A stretch of 64,000 bases of DNA from Streptomyces sp. WMMC500 (GCF_027497195.1 NZ_CP114905.1:3820001-3884000), one strand, 5' to 3'; shown: positions 26,314 through 35,543, counted from the first letter of the stretch. The notes: generated by a model from the sequence alone, not told the origin. Program-made: numbers and translations.

Positions 26314-27585
26314 TCAGACGAGCCGTACGGGGAAGGACTCCAGGTCGTTCTGCGTCAGCACCGGCAGGTTACGGATCTCCGCCAACGGCACCGCCGGCCG
26401 CAGCTCCGGGAACCGGGCGAAGAGCGCCGGCAGCGCCACCGCCGCCTCCAGCCGCGACAGCGCCGCGCCGGGACAGATGTGCGGCCCGTGCCCGAAGGTC
26501 ATGTGCCGGATCGGCGTCGCCCGGGTCACGTCGAAGGCGTCCACGTCCGCCCCGTGGTGCCCGGCGTCGCGCCCGATCGCGCGGTACGAGATGACGACGC
26601 CCTCGCCCTTCTCGATCACCGTGCCGGCGATCTCGATGTCCTCCGTCGCGAACCGCATCAGCAGGTGGGTCACGGGCGGGTCGTAGCGCAGCGCCTCCTC
26701 GATCGCCGTCTCCCACGTCACCTTCCCCTCCCGGACCATGCCGAGCTGCTCGGGGTGGGTCAGCAGCCCGCGCACGGTGGTGAGCAGGAGCGTGATCGTG
26801 GTCTCGTGCCCGGCCGCGATCATCGACTTCAGGTTGCCGACGACCTCTTCCTCGGTCAGCGGCTCACCGCCCTCGTCGGCGAGGATCAGCGCGCTGGTGA
26901 GGTCGTCGGCGGGGTTCGCGGTCTTCTGCCGCACCATGTCCGTGAACACGCGGTCCAGCTCCGCCATCACCGCGAGCCGCTCGTCCTGCGGCGTGAGCAT
27001 GGAGAAGAAGGCCCTCCACAGCCGCATCTGACGCGGTATCTCCGATTCCGGGACGCCCATCAGCGCGCACACCACGCGCATCGGCAGCGGCTGCGCGAAG
27101 ACCTCCTTGAGGTCGACCACCCCGTCGCCTTCCGCCGCCGCGGCCTGAAGGGAGTCCAGCAGCTCGGCGGTCACCCGCTCGACCACCGGCCGCAGCGCGT
27201 CGAGCCGCCGCGGCGTGATGGCCTGCGCCGTCTTGGTGCGCAGCCGCCGGTGCTCGGCGCCGTCGACCGTGAACATCGACCGGCCCGGGTCGACCATCCC
27301 GATCAGCGGCCACTCCGCCGTGACCGCGCCGGTCTGCCACAGCCGCCAGGCGCCGATGTCCTTGACCAGCCGGGTGTCGGTGAGCAGTTGCCGCGCCTCC
27401 GCGTGCCGCGTGACGGTCCACGCCGGCGCGCCGAGCAGCTCGATGCGGGTGAGCGGGGGTGCGGCGCAGAGCCGGGCGGTCTCGCCCGCGAGGTCGCGGA
27501 CGAGCGGGTCGACGGCCAGCGGCTCGGGCAGGGCCCCGGAGCCGGTCGGGGCGGCGGCGGGTCCTGCGGCGTGCGGGCAGTTCAC
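26314..27585 (-). CDS. Cytochrome P450, CYP154-like
   Basis: A 423-residue P450 with all hallmarks: AGHETT in the I helix, EEALRYDPP (the ExxR Glu and Arg) in the K helix, and the heme loop FGHGPHICPGAAL with its Cys ligand. It is soluble, with no signal. The closest remembered group is CYP154, commonly encoded last in conservon operons beside a CYP157. It overlaps the upstream CYP157-like gene by four bases (ATGA), so both are translated together. Substrate unknown. Confidence 0.88.
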   Translation of the reverse strand: MNCPHAAGPAAAPTGSGALPEPLAVDPLVRDLAGETARLCAAPPLTRIELLGAPAWTVTRHAEARQLLTDTRLVKDIGAWRLWQTGAVTAEWPLIGMVDPGRSMFTVDGAEHRRLRTKTAQAITPRRLDALRPVVERVTAELLDSLQAAAAEGDGVVDLKEVFAQPLPMRVVCALMGVPESEIPRQMRLWRAFFSMLTPQDERLAVMAELDRVFTDMVRQKTANPADDLTSALILADEGGEPLTEEEVVGNLKSMIAAGHETTITLLLTTVRGLLTHPEQLGMVREGKVTWETAIEEALRYDPPVTHLLMRFATEDIEIAGTVIEKGEGVVISYRAIGRDAGHHGADVDAFDVTRATPIRHMTFGHGPHICPGAALSRLEAAVALPALFARFPELRPAVPLAEIRNLPVLTQNDLESFPVRLV

Positions 27586-29057
27586 GGATGACCTCCAGCA
27601 GCGCGTACGGGGGTGAAGGTGACCGGCAGAGCGGTCATGCCGCGCAGGAACGCGGACGGCCGCCGCACCAGCGTCGCGGCCGGTACGGACAGGTCCAGGT
27701 CGGGCAGCCGGTCGAGGAGCACCTCAAGGCCCGTCCTGGCGATGATCTCGGCGATCTCCTGGGCCGGGAAGGGGCAGCGGAAGTCGCCGTAGCTGAAGGC
27801 GAAGTGGGCGCTGTTGCCCGACTGCGCCGGTACGCCCCCGTACCCGCCGCCCACGCCGCCGGCGCCGCCCAGCGCCTGCTGGATCTCCGGGTCGTCGTTG
27901 GCGGCGGCGAGGCCGAGGAGCAGCAGGTCGCCGGCGCCGACGTGCTGACCGCCGAGCCGGGTGTCGCGGGCGGCCCAGCGGCCGACGAGGATCTGCGTGG
28001 GGGTGTCCTCCCACAGCACCTCGTTCATGGCCTGGCCGACGCTGTGCCGCCCGCCGCCGAGGGCGGCGGCGAAGCGGTCGTCGGTGAGCATGAGCCGGAT
28101 GGAGTTGCCGATCCAGTCGGCGGTGGGCAGGAACCCCGCGGCGGTGGTGTCCTTGAGGTCGAGCATGACCTCTTCGTCGGTGAAGTGCATGGGGTCGGCG
28201 AGCATCCGCGAGGCGACGTCCTGGCCCGGCACGAGCCGCTTGTCGGCGACCAGCCGCGTCATGTGCTCGATGAACGTCTCGTACGCCTTGAGCGCACCGG
28301 GCCCGCCGTCCGCCAGCTCGTTGAGCACCTGCGCGAGCTGCCGCCCCTCGGCGTCGGGGAAGCCGATGAGCCGGGCGAGGACGAGCACGGGCAGGGGGGC
28401 GGCGTAGTCACCGACGAGTTCGGCGCTGCCGCGGGAGCAGAAGGAGTCGATGAGCCGGTCGGCGAGCTGCTCGCAGTGCCGGCGCAGGTCGAAGGGGTCG
28501 ACGCTCTCCAGCGCGGCGCCGACCATGACGGCGTGCCGGCGGTGGTCGGCGGCGGAGGCGGTGAAGTGGATCGACGGCATGACCTGGCCGACCATCGGCA
28601 GCAGCGGCCAGTCGGGCGGGATCTTCTCCCACTGGTTCCACAGCCCGCGATCCCGCGGGAACAGGTCGGGGTCGGAGGTGACCTGGTGCAGCTCGCGGTA
28701 GCCGATGACGAGCCAGGCGGGGATGTCGCCGGGCAGTTCGACGGGGACGACGGGGCCGTGGTCGCGGCGCATCTCGCGGTAGAGGTCGCGCGGGTCGGTG
28801 TGGAAGCGGGGGCCGCTCAGGGGTACGGAGCCGGCGGCGCCGGCGTGCGGGCACGCTGCCGCGGGAGCCCCGGAGGGCTCGGGGGCGCCGGCGGACTCGG
28901 GAGCCCCGGCGGGCTCGGGCAGCCGGGCCGACTCGGCAGCCGCACCCTCCTCGGCCGCTGCGGCATCCTTGCCGGCCGGCACGGCACCCGGCTCGCCCGG
29001 TGCGTGTGCCGCTCCGCTCCCCTCAGGTGCGGCCTGGTCCTCGGGAGTCGGGGTCAT
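27582..29057 (-). CDS. Cytochrome P450, CYP157-like, without ExxR
   Basis: A 491-residue P450-like protein. Residues 1-75 are Ala/Glu/Pro-rich and low complexity. The heme loop is FSYGDFRCPFPAQE with the Cys ligand. The K-helix motif expected as ExxR reads EVLW, and the I helix lacks AGxxT (AAGFLPTAD). Loss of ExxR is a known trait of the CYP157 family, which supports the call. A Gly-rich insertion (about residues 405-420) precedes the heme loop. It overlaps the GTPase gene upstream and the CYP154-like gene downstream by four bases each. Enzymatic activity is uncertain. Confidence 0.85.
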   Translation of the reverse strand: MTPTPEDQAAPEGSGAAHAPGEPGAVPAGKDAAAAEEGAAAESARLPEPAGAPESAGAPEPSGAPAAACPHAGAAGSVPLSGPRFHTDPRDLYREMRRDHGPVVPVELPGDIPAWLVIGYRELHQVTSDPDLFPRDRGLWNQWEKIPPDWPLLPMVGQVMPSIHFTASAADHRRHAVMVGAALESVDPFDLRRHCEQLADRLIDSFCSRGSAELVGDYAAPLPVLVLARLIGFPDAEGRQLAQVLNELADGGPGALKAYETFIEHMTRLVADKRLVPGQDVASRMLADPMHFTDEEVMLDLKDTTAAGFLPTADWIGNSIRLMLTDDRFAAALGGGRHSVGQAMNEVLWEDTPTQILVGRWAARDTRLGGQHVGAGDLLLLGLAAANDDPEIQQALGGAGGVGGGYGGVPAQSGNSAHFAFSYGDFRCPFPAQEIAEIIARTGLEVLLDRLPDLDLSVPAATLVRRPSAFLRGMTALPVTFTPVRAAGGHP

Positions 29058-29716
29058 GTCGCGGTCTCCGGTGCGGTGGGGGCGGCGGTGGCGGCGGCGG
29101 TGCTGGCGAGGCGTTGCAGGTGCTCGACCAGGGCGATCAGCACGCCCTTGCTGGACTCGCGGGACCGCGCGTCACAGTCGACCAGCGGGACGTGCGGGTC
29201 GAGGTCGAGCGCGTCGCGCACCTCGGCGGCGGTGTACGGGGGCCCGCCGAAGTCGTTGCGGGCGACGATGAACGGCGTGCCGTGGTGCTCCAGCCGGTCG
29301 ATGGCGTACCAGGAGTCGGCGAGCCTGCGATGGTCGACGAGCACGATCGCGCCGAGCGTCCCGGAGAACAGCCGGTCCCACAGGAACCAGAACCGCTCCT
29401 GGCCCGGCGCGCCGAAGAGGTACAGCACGGTGCGCTCGTCGAGGCTGATCCGGCCGAAGTCGAAGGCTACCGTCGTGGCGGTCTTGCCGGGCACGGCGCT
29501 GCGGTCGTCGATGCCGCGGCCGGCGAGGGTCATCGTCTCCTCGGTGTTCAGCGGCCGGATGTCGCTGACGGAGCGGACCATGGTCGTCTTGCCGACGCCG
29601 AAGCCGCCGACGATGACGATCTTCAGCCCGTTGTCCGTCGTACGGGCCAGCGGGGCGCGCTCGGCCGCGCCGCCCGGCGCGGGCGTCGCGCGCGTGTCAG
29701 AGGTGGCGGAGTCCAA
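29054..29716 (-). CDS. cvnD: Conservon GTP-binding protein CvnD
   Basis: A 220-residue small GTPase of the conservon type. GGFGVGKTTMV (about residues 37-47) is the P loop, FDFGRI and FGAPGQERFW form switch II, and ARNDF stands in for the NKxD base-recognition motif (Asn-Asp without Lys). Conservon GTPases are thought to assemble with CvnA, B and C at the membrane, like eukaryotic G-protein modules. The start is TTG at 29716, overlapping the cvnC end by 20 bases with GAGAAGG upstream; no other in-frame start fits. Confidence 0.87.
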   Translation of the reverse strand: MDSATSDTRATPAPGGAAERAPLARTTDNGLKIVIVGGFGVGKTTMVRSVSDIRPLNTEETMTLAGRGIDDRSAVPGKTATTVAFDFGRISLDERTVLYLFGAPGQERFWFLWDRLFSGTLGAIVLVDHRRLADSWYAIDRLEHHGTPFIVARNDFGGPPYTAAEVRDALDLDPHVPLVDCDARSRESSKGVLIALVEHLQRLASTAAATAAPTAPETAT

Positions 29717-30065
29717 CGAGCACCTTCTCCAGAGTCTCGGGATCGGCGAACCGGACGCCGCCCGGCGTGCGCGGGGGCGCGTACCGCGGGTGGCGCGCGG
29801 TGATCCGGCCGGCGGCGAGCAGGTCGGACAGCAGGATCTTGGTGATGCCGACGGGCAGGCCGAGGTCGGCGGACAGCTCCACCACGGCGGTCGGCGTCCG
29901 GCAGATGCGCAGGATGGCGGCGTGCTCGGACTGCATGCCCGGCGTCGGCTCGCACTCGGCGACCACCAGGGTGACGAGGTCGAACTCGTCGCTGGCGGGC
30001 CGGCTGCGCCCCCCTGTCAGGGTGTACAGCCGGTCCGGATCGTCGTCCCGGCCGGGGCGGCTCAT
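29697..30065 (-). CDS. cvnC: Conservon DUF742 protein CvnC
   Basis: A 122-residue DUF742 protein: an N-terminal basic stretch, RLYTLTGGRSRP and then a winged-helix-like body (HAAILRICRTPTAVVELSADLGLPVGITKILLSDLLAAGRI, here quoted only as its first and last motifs HAAILRIC and LLAAGRI). It overlaps cvnB by four bases upstream and cvnD downstream. Its conservon role is as an adaptor between the kinase-like CvnA and the GTPase CvnD. Confidence 0.88.
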   Translation of the reverse strand: MSRPGRDDDPDRLYTLTGGRSRPASDEFDLVTLVVAECEPTPGMQSEHAAILRICRTPTAVVELSADLGLPVGITKILLSDLLAAGRITARHPRYAPPRTPGGVRFADPETLEKVLVGLRHL

Positions 30066-30499
30066 TCCGCCGCAACCCCTTCGGCCCTGGGCACCGGCCC
30101 GCGGGCCGGCGCGCTGAGGTGGTCGCCGAGCTGCTCGACCAGTTCGAGCATGTTGTGCCCGACGAGCCCGGGGTCCGCCGACTCCGCGGCGATCACGGCG
30201 ACATGGCTGCCGGAGCCGGCCTCGGCGATGAACAGGATGCCGCCGTAGAACTCGGTCATCGACTGCCGTACGCCGCCGCTGCCGTCCCCGAACTCGACGG
30301 AGGCGCCGTGCGACAGGCTCTGGATGCCGGCCGAGATGGCGGCGAGCTGGTCGGCGCGGTCCTCGGAGAGCTCGGGCGTGTGGCAGAGCTTGAGCCCGTC
30401 GCGGGAGAGGACGAGGGCGTGCCTGGCGCCGGGCGTGCGCTCCAGCAACCCCTCCAGCAGCCAGGTCAGCCCGGTGGCCTCGGCGGGGGATTGGGTCAT
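30062..30499 (-). CDS. cvnB: Conservon roadblock/LC7 protein CvnB
   Basis: A 145-residue single roadblock/LC7 domain (LTWLLEGLLERTPGARHALVL; DGLKLCHTPELSEDRADQLAA; the central GGILFIAEAGSGSHVAVIA). Roadblock proteins regulate small GTPases, here CvnD. Four-base overlaps (ATGA) with cvnA upstream and cvnC downstream show tight coupling. Confidence 0.9.
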   Translation of the reverse strand: MTQSPAEATGLTWLLEGLLERTPGARHALVLSRDGLKLCHTPELSEDRADQLAAISAGIQSLSHGASVEFGDGSGGVRQSMTEFYGGILFIAEAGSGSHVAVIAAESADPGLVGHNMLELVEQLGDHLSAPARGPVPRAEGVAAE

Positions 30500-32214
30500 C
30501 GGTCGTCCTCCGAAGGTGAAGCGGCGTTGCGTGCGGGGGGTGCGGCGGAGGAGTCGGGGCCGTCGTCGGGCGCCGCGGGTTCCTCGCGTACGCGGTCTTC
30601 GTCGGGGTGCTCTGGTCGTACGGCCGCGGCGGGCTCGTCGCGTACGCGGTCGTCGTCCCGTACGCCGTCGTCCCGTACGCCGTCGGCCGTCGCGGCGTCG
30701 CGCTCGCGGCCGTTGACGGCGGCGGCGGTGCTCGCGGCGCCGGGGCCGTCCGCGCTCCGCTCCTGGCCGGTCACCGCGCGCCGGAAGGCGCCGAACCGGG
30801 CGGCGGAGCCGGCGGGTTCGAGCCGGCGGTGCGATCCGGTGTCCTCGTCGGCGGCACCCGGGTCGCCCGTGTCCGTGGCGACGGACTCACCGGACGCGCC
30901 GTCCTCCGGCACCCCGCCCGGGTGGGCCCCCGCCAGGGTGCGCCCGCGGCGCCGCCGCGGCAGCGCGGCCAGCGCGAACGGGTCGTGCCCGCCGTCGCCC
31001 GCCCGCTCGTCCGCGTCCTCCCCGGCCGCCACGTCCCGCTGCCGCGGCAGCGGGAGGGGCGTGCTGCCGGTGTCCTCCGTGGGCATCGGCAGGGCCGGCC
31101 GCCGCACGGGCTCGCTGGGCCGGGCGCGGGAGATCAGGTCCTGCGGGATCATCAGCACCACGCCCGTACCGCCGATGGCGGAGGGCCGGAACGAGACGGT
31201 CAGGCCGTGCTTCTGCGCCAGATGCCCGACGACGGGCAGGCCGAGCCGGGTGCCGGTGAGCGTGGACAGGTCGGTGGCGGTGCCCGAGACCGCGCGCTCC
31301 GCGCGCCGCTGCGCGGCCTCGCTCATCATCAGGCCGCTGTCCTCGATGGTGACGACGGCGCCGGCCGGCACCTCCGAGACGTAGACGTGCACCTCGGTGG
31401 TGGGCGGCGAGAAGTTGCAGGCGTTGTCGAGGAGTTCGGCGAGCGCGTGCATGACACCCTCGGCGGCGTGTCCGGCGACCGCGACCTCGGAGACGGCGCG
31501 CAGCCGCACCCGCTGGTAGCCGGCGATCCGGCCCATGGCGCCGCGCAGGATCGACTCCATCGCGATCGGCTTCGCCCACCGCCTGCCCGAACGGGCGCCG
31601 CTCAGCACCGCGATGCTGTCGGCGACGCGGCCGGCCTGCGCGGTGCGGTGGTCGAGGTGGAGGAGGTCGCCGAGGACGTCGGCGTCGCCGTGCCGGTGCT
31701 CCATCTCGCGCAGGTCGGCGAGCATGCTCGTGGTGATCGCCTGCATCCGCCCGGCGGCGTTGGCGCAGGAGGCCATGGCGGCGGCCCGGCGGTTCTCGCT
31801 GCGCCGCGCCTCCTCGGCGACCTGCTGGACGACGCGCCGGTACGCCTGGTTGTCCAACTGCGGGGCGGCGGCGAGCGCTTCGTCGACGGGCGCCCCGGCG
31901 GCGATCTTGCGCAGCACCTCGGGTACGACGCGGTCGGCGAAGACGGCCGCGGCGCCGGCCGCGGCGGCGGCGCGCTCGTCGGCGCGGGCGGCCTTGGCGC
32001 GGTAGCCGGCGGCGGCGGCGACGGCTATGCACAGCAGGACGGCGGCGGCGCCCCCGCCGTAGACGATGTGCTTGGTGTGGTCTTCGGGCCCGGCCACCGC
32101 CGCGGCCAGGACCGCGACGGCGGTCGCGGGCACGCTGACGAACAGGGCCGACAGGGGTGCGGGCAGTCGGGAACGCGAGGCCCGGGGCGGGGCTGCATCC
32201 TGGTGCGCGGTCAT
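30496..32214 (-). CDS. cvnA: Conservon sensor-kinase-like protein CvnA
   Basis: A 572-residue membrane protein. Two hydrophobic segments (about 22-44 and 52-72) precede a helical region. A GHKL ATPase domain spans about residues 230-345 (HALAELLDNACNFSPP as N box, IEDSGLMMS as G1, GTRLGLPVVGHLAQKHG as the lid). There is no obvious phospho-accepting His in a standard H box. The last 200 residues are acidic, Arg/Asp-rich and repetitive (repeated VRDD/VRDE), likely disordered. Start 32214 has GGAGGAG upstream, preferred over an upstream frame start at 32367. A -10-like TATAGT (32319-32314) lies about 95 bases before the start. Confidence 0.87.
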   Translation of the reverse strand: MTAHQDAAPPRASRSRLPAPLSALFVSVPATAVAVLAAAVAGPEDHTKHIVYGGGAAAVLLCIAVAAAAGYRAKAARADERAAAAAGAAAVFADRVVPEVLRKIAAGAPVDEALAAAPQLDNQAYRRVVQQVAEEARRSENRRAAAMASCANAAGRMQAITTSMLADLREMEHRHGDADVLGDLLHLDHRTAQAGRVADSIAVLSGARSGRRWAKPIAMESILRGAMGRIAGYQRVRLRAVSEVAVAGHAAEGVMHALAELLDNACNFSPPTTEVHVYVSEVPAGAVVTIEDSGLMMSEAAQRRAERAVSGTATDLSTLTGTRLGLPVVGHLAQKHGLTVSFRPSAIGGTGVVLMIPQDLISRARPSEPVRRPALPMPTEDTGSTPLPLPRQRDVAAGEDADERAGDGGHDPFALAALPRRRRGRTLAGAHPGGVPEDGASGESVATDTGDPGAADEDTGSHRRLEPAGSAARFGAFRRAVTGQERSADGPGAASTAAAVNGRERDAATADGVRDDGVRDDDRVRDEPAAAVRPEHPDEDRVREEPAAPDDGPDSSAAPPARNAASPSEDDR

Positions 32215-32447
32215 CGACGGGCTCCTCCGGGCAGGTGGCCTGTCCCAGGTCGGGTGTGTGCGCCGGGTCGAGCAACGTGCTCCCGAATCGGGCGGCGTGC
32301 TCAAGTCGCCGACACTATAGGGAGTTTCCTCACCACACCAGCACGACCAGAAGACCGTTTGAAGCACATCTGTGACAAGAGATGGCCGCCCTGATCAGAG
32401 GGCTTCCGGGGCCCGCGCCGCCCGTACCCGCGCGGCCCCGACCGGGC

Positions 32448-34598
32448 CTACCGCGCGGCCCGGATCAGCATCAGGGCGATGTCGTCGTGCCGCTTGCTCG
32501 CCCCCTCCATCAGCAGGTCCGCCAGGTCGTCCACGGAGGCCCTCTCCCCGGCCCCGGCGAGCTTCTCCGCGAGCTGTGTCGTCGCGGCGCCGAGATCCTC
32601 GCCCGGGGTCTCGACGAGCCCGTCGGTGTACAGCGCGAGCACGGCGCCGGGCGGGAGCGGCACCTCGGCGGTGGGGTAGTCGGCGGCGGGGTCGATGCCC
32701 AGCAGCAGGCCCGGGGAGAGCGGGAGCACTTCGGTGCGCCCGTCGGGGTGGCGCAGCAGCGGCGGCGGGTGGCCGGCGGTGGCGAGGTGCGCGCAGTGGA
32801 GGCGCAGGTCGAGGTGGGCGTAGAGGCAGCTCGCGAAGAGGCCGGTGTCGAGGTCGGCCAGCAGCCGGTTGGTGCGGGTGAGGAGGTCGCCGGGCAGGGT
32901 GCCGGCGGCGGCGTGGGCGTGGACGGCGGTACGGACCTGGCCCATGAGCGCGGCGGCGTTCACGTTGTGGCCCTGGACGTCGCCGATCGCGGCGGCGGCC
33001 GTCGTCTCGTCGTAGCGGATGAGGTCGTAGAAGTCGCCGCCGATGTCCATGCCCCGGCCGGCGGGCAGGTAGCGGGCGGCGACCTCCAGGCCCTCGATGG
33101 GCGGCAGGCTGCGCGGCAGCAGACCGGCCTGGAGGCTGCGGGCCAGCTCCAGCTTCGTGTCGTACAGGCGCGCCCGGTCCAGCGCCTGCGCGATGAGCCC
33201 GGCGAGAGAGGTCAGCAGCGCGCGCTCGCCGGGCGGGAAGGCGTGCGGGCTGCGGTACGACAGCACGAGGGTGCCGACCATCCGGCTGGAGGCGAGCAGC
33301 GGCAGAAAGGCGAAGGCGGCCATGTCGTCCGGGGAGGCGACGGCGGGATAGGCGCGGTGCAGCTCGGTGAGGCTGGCGAAGAAACTGGGCACGCCGTTGG
33401 CCAGGGCGTGCGCGGCGGGATCTGCGTCGGCCAGATGGCGGGTGCCGGCGCGGTCGAGGAAGCCGCCGCTGTGACCGCGGTGGCCGATGGTCCGCAGCCG
33501 GCCCTCCTCCGCGGCCATCAGCAGCATCCCCTGCGGGCCGAACGCGGGCACGACGAGGTCGGTGACCAGGTCGACGACCTCCCGCAGGCCGACCGCCTCG
33601 GTCAGCGCCGCGGCCACGTCCATCAGGTGGTAGAGCGCGGTCACGCCGATGGGCTCCGGGGCCGACTCCGACGGCCGGCCGCCCGCGGCCGTGGTGGTCG
33701 TGCCGGTGGGGACGGGCGTGATGTGCACGCTGATGCCGCTGGCGTCGGGGAACAGCTCGAAGTACAACCGCCGGTCCGGCGGCCGTACGGCGGTGAAGGA
33801 CGTGGCCCGCCGGGAGATCACCGCCGCCCGGTAACGCTCCTCGCAGACCGGGTCGCGCAGCCACCTCGCGGCCTCCCAGGGGCGGGCGCCGAGCAGGTTC
33901 TCGAGGGCGATGCCCATCAGCTCGGACCCGGCCGAGTTGCAGTACGTGATCCGCCCTTCCAGGTCCAGCTCGCAGCAGCCCAGCGGCAGCCGCTCCAGGA
34001 ACGACACCGCCGCCACCGCCTCGAAACGCTGCGGGGACCGCACGCGTCCGGGCGGCAGCACCCGCGGTTCCTCCGGCGGCCGCACCCGCTCGCCACGCTC
34101 GGCGGCCCGCTGCAGCCACAGCGAGCAGCGGCGGCCGAACGTACCGAGCGCGGCGTGCTCGGTCGGGCTCAGCCGCGCGGGGTGCCAGATCGGCCACAAC
34201 ATGGCGAATCCGCCCCACACGGTGTCGCCGGAGGCGATCGGGCGGGCGGCACACGCGAAGTCGTACGGCAGCACGAACCCCACGCGTGGGAAGCGGCGTG
34301 CCATCTCCTCCTGGCCGACGAGCCACACCGGCTGCCGCTCCCGTACGGCGTGCGCGACGGGGATCGGGGCGTCGAGGGGAACGCGGGTCCAGGGCGCGAG
34401 GAGCGTCCGCGAAGCGCCCGAGGCGACCGTGAGCCGCAGCACCCGCTCGTCCGGCTCCAGCAGGTACACCACCCCCAGGGAGGCGCCGGTGGAGCGCATG
34501 AACTGCCCGAGGGCGGCCTCCAGCCAGTCGAGACCGCCCGCGTCGTCGGGAGCGGCGCGGGACTGCGCACCGCCGGCGGCAGGCGGGGGGTGGCCCAT
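32448..34598 (-). CDS. GAF-PAS-GAF-SpoIIE phosphatase
   Basis: A 716-residue soluble sensor phosphatase. An N-terminal GAF-like domain (about 25-165) is followed by a PAS domain (about 200-300: LPLGCCELDLEGRITYCNSAG). A second GAF comes next (about 330-475: PQGMLLMAAEEGRLRTIGHRG, MVGTLVLSY). The C-terminal SpoIIE PP2C domain (about 490-715) has DIGGDFYDLI, IGDVQGHN and LYTDGLVET as metal-binding and core motifs. The ligands of the sensor domains are not evident. It is monocistronic by position, 233 bases from cvnA, but read in the same direction, so it could be functionally linked to the conservon. Confidence 0.88.
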   Translation of the reverse strand: MGHPPPAAGGAQSRAAPDDAGGLDWLEAALGQFMRSTGASLGVVYLLEPDERVLRLTVASGASRTLLAPWTRVPLDAPIPVAHAVRERQPVWLVGQEEMARRFPRVGFVLPYDFACAARPIASGDTVWGGFAMLWPIWHPARLSPTEHAALGTFGRRCSLWLQRAAERGERVRPPEEPRVLPPGRVRSPQRFEAVAAVSFLERLPLGCCELDLEGRITYCNSAGSELMGIALENLLGARPWEAARWLRDPVCEERYRAAVISRRATSFTAVRPPDRRLYFELFPDASGISVHITPVPTGTTTTAAGGRPSESAPEPIGVTALYHLMDVAAALTEAVGLREVVDLVTDLVVPAFGPQGMLLMAAEEGRLRTIGHRGHSGGFLDRAGTRHLADADPAAHALANGVPSFFASLTELHRAYPAVASPDDMAAFAFLPLLASSRMVGTLVLSYRSPHAFPPGERALLTSLAGLIAQALDRARLYDTKLELARSLQAGLLPRSLPPIEGLEVAARYLPAGRGMDIGGDFYDLIRYDETTAAAAIGDVQGHNVNAAALMGQVRTAVHAHAAAGTLPGDLLTRTNRLLADLDTGLFASCLYAHLDLRLHCAHLATAGHPPPLLRHPDGRTEVLPLSPGLLLGIDPAADYPTAEVPLPPGAVLALYTDGLVETPGEDLGAATTQLAEKLAGAGERASVDDLADLLMEGASKRHDDIALMLIRAAR

Positions 34599-34681
34599 AT
34601 ACGGACAATACGCCGGGAAGGGGAGGGCGGCAGCCGGACGGAGGCCCAGGCCCGGCGCCTGCCCGGATCGCCGGGCGGCCG

Positions 34682-34900
34682 GGTGCGCACGGATCGGCGA
34701 AAGTCGGCTCGCGCGGGCGGTTTGCCCCGGTTCACACGAGGGGTTACCGCGAGTTTGTCCCGTGCGCGTTCACTGGGCGGGTGTGCGCGTGGTCAGGTGC
34801 GTACAGGTGGGCGAAAGTCGGCGTTCCGGGCCTGATTCGGGCCGGATCCGGGGGTGTTACCGAGAGTTACGGCCAGATTTCTCCGCCAGGTGTGGGCCGG
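34682..34900. repeat. Imperfect tandem duplication, 114-base period
   Basis: GGCGAAAGTCGGC occurs at 34696-34708 and 34810-34822, and the flanks match as well: GGTGCGCAC versus GGTGCGTAC, and GGGGTTACCGCGAG versus GGTGTTACCGAGAG. All are offset by 114 bases. The copies are diverged. They lie just upstream of the GAF-PAS phosphatase start, so may be duplicated regulatory sequence. Confidence 0.55.
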
Positions 34901-35106
34901 GTCCGCCCCCGAATGCCGGGGCCGTCCGGCGATCGGGGCGGGCCCGGCGCCGAAGTCCGGCCCCCGCCCGCCGGGCACCTCCGCGATCGGGGGCACCGGG
35001 TGCCGGTCTTCGGCCCCCGTGGTCGGGGTTTCCCTGCGTAGCCTGCGTTCGAGGGTGCCCGCTCCCCCCGGGCCACCTCGTAGCTGCCGGTCTTTTACGG
35101 GCCGGA

Positions 35107-35188
35107 GTCCGGTGTCAAGGGTGGGGCGCAGCCCCATCGCGAAGCGACGTTCCCGCAGCGAAGCGGAGGGGCGCCCTTGACGCCGGAC
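35107..35188. repeat. Cruciform-like inverted repeat with inner hairpins
   Basis: A 15-bp outer stem (35107-35121 with 35174-35188, one G-U pair) encloses 52 bases that fold into three further hairpins: TGGGGC-gca-GCCCCA (35122-35136), TCGC-gaa-GCGA (35137-35147) and CCGC-N6-GCGG (35153-35166). Two of these contain GCGAAGC, a minihairpin known for unusual stability in DNA. It resembles a REP/MITE-like palindromic element. No open frame crosses it convincingly. Confidence 0.6.
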
Positions 35189-35424
35189 GGAGGCCCGCAT
35201 CATCACGTGCGGGGTGGCCCGGGGGGAGGCCCAGCGACACGGGCCCACCCCGGCACGGAGCCCCCGTCCGCCGGTCCACCCACGAACGAGGGCACGCCCG
35301 GAGCCGTATCCCCGGAACCGCGTACGGGCACAACGGGCCAGCTCACGGGGCGGGTTACCGGTCGCTGTCAGAGGGGGCGCATACCCTTGGGCGGGTGTGA
35401 GGGGAGATGGGGCCCGGAGCGGAG

Positions 35425-35508
35425 AGCCCGGGGCGCGGGAAGACCCGGGGCGCGGGAAGACCCGGGGCGCGGAAAGAACCGAGGCGCGGAAAGAACCCCG
35501 GAGCGGGG
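35425..35508. repeat. 17-base tandem repeat, five units
   Basis: Units of the form GACCCGGGGCGCGGGAA begin at about 35425, 35442, 35459, 35476 and 35493; the middle three are the most regular and the last is degenerate. The array lies past the stop of the small membrane-protein gene (35544). Together with the two features before it, this accounts for most structure in the 945-base gap 34599-35543, where no gene is supported. Confidence 0.7.
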
Positions 35509-35543
35509 TACCCAGCGGGGCGATCCCGTCCACCACCCAACCC

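Noticed and set aside
35425..35508. Possible CRISPR array
   Set aside because: Units of 17 bases are directly adjacent with no unique spacers, and no cas genes are present.
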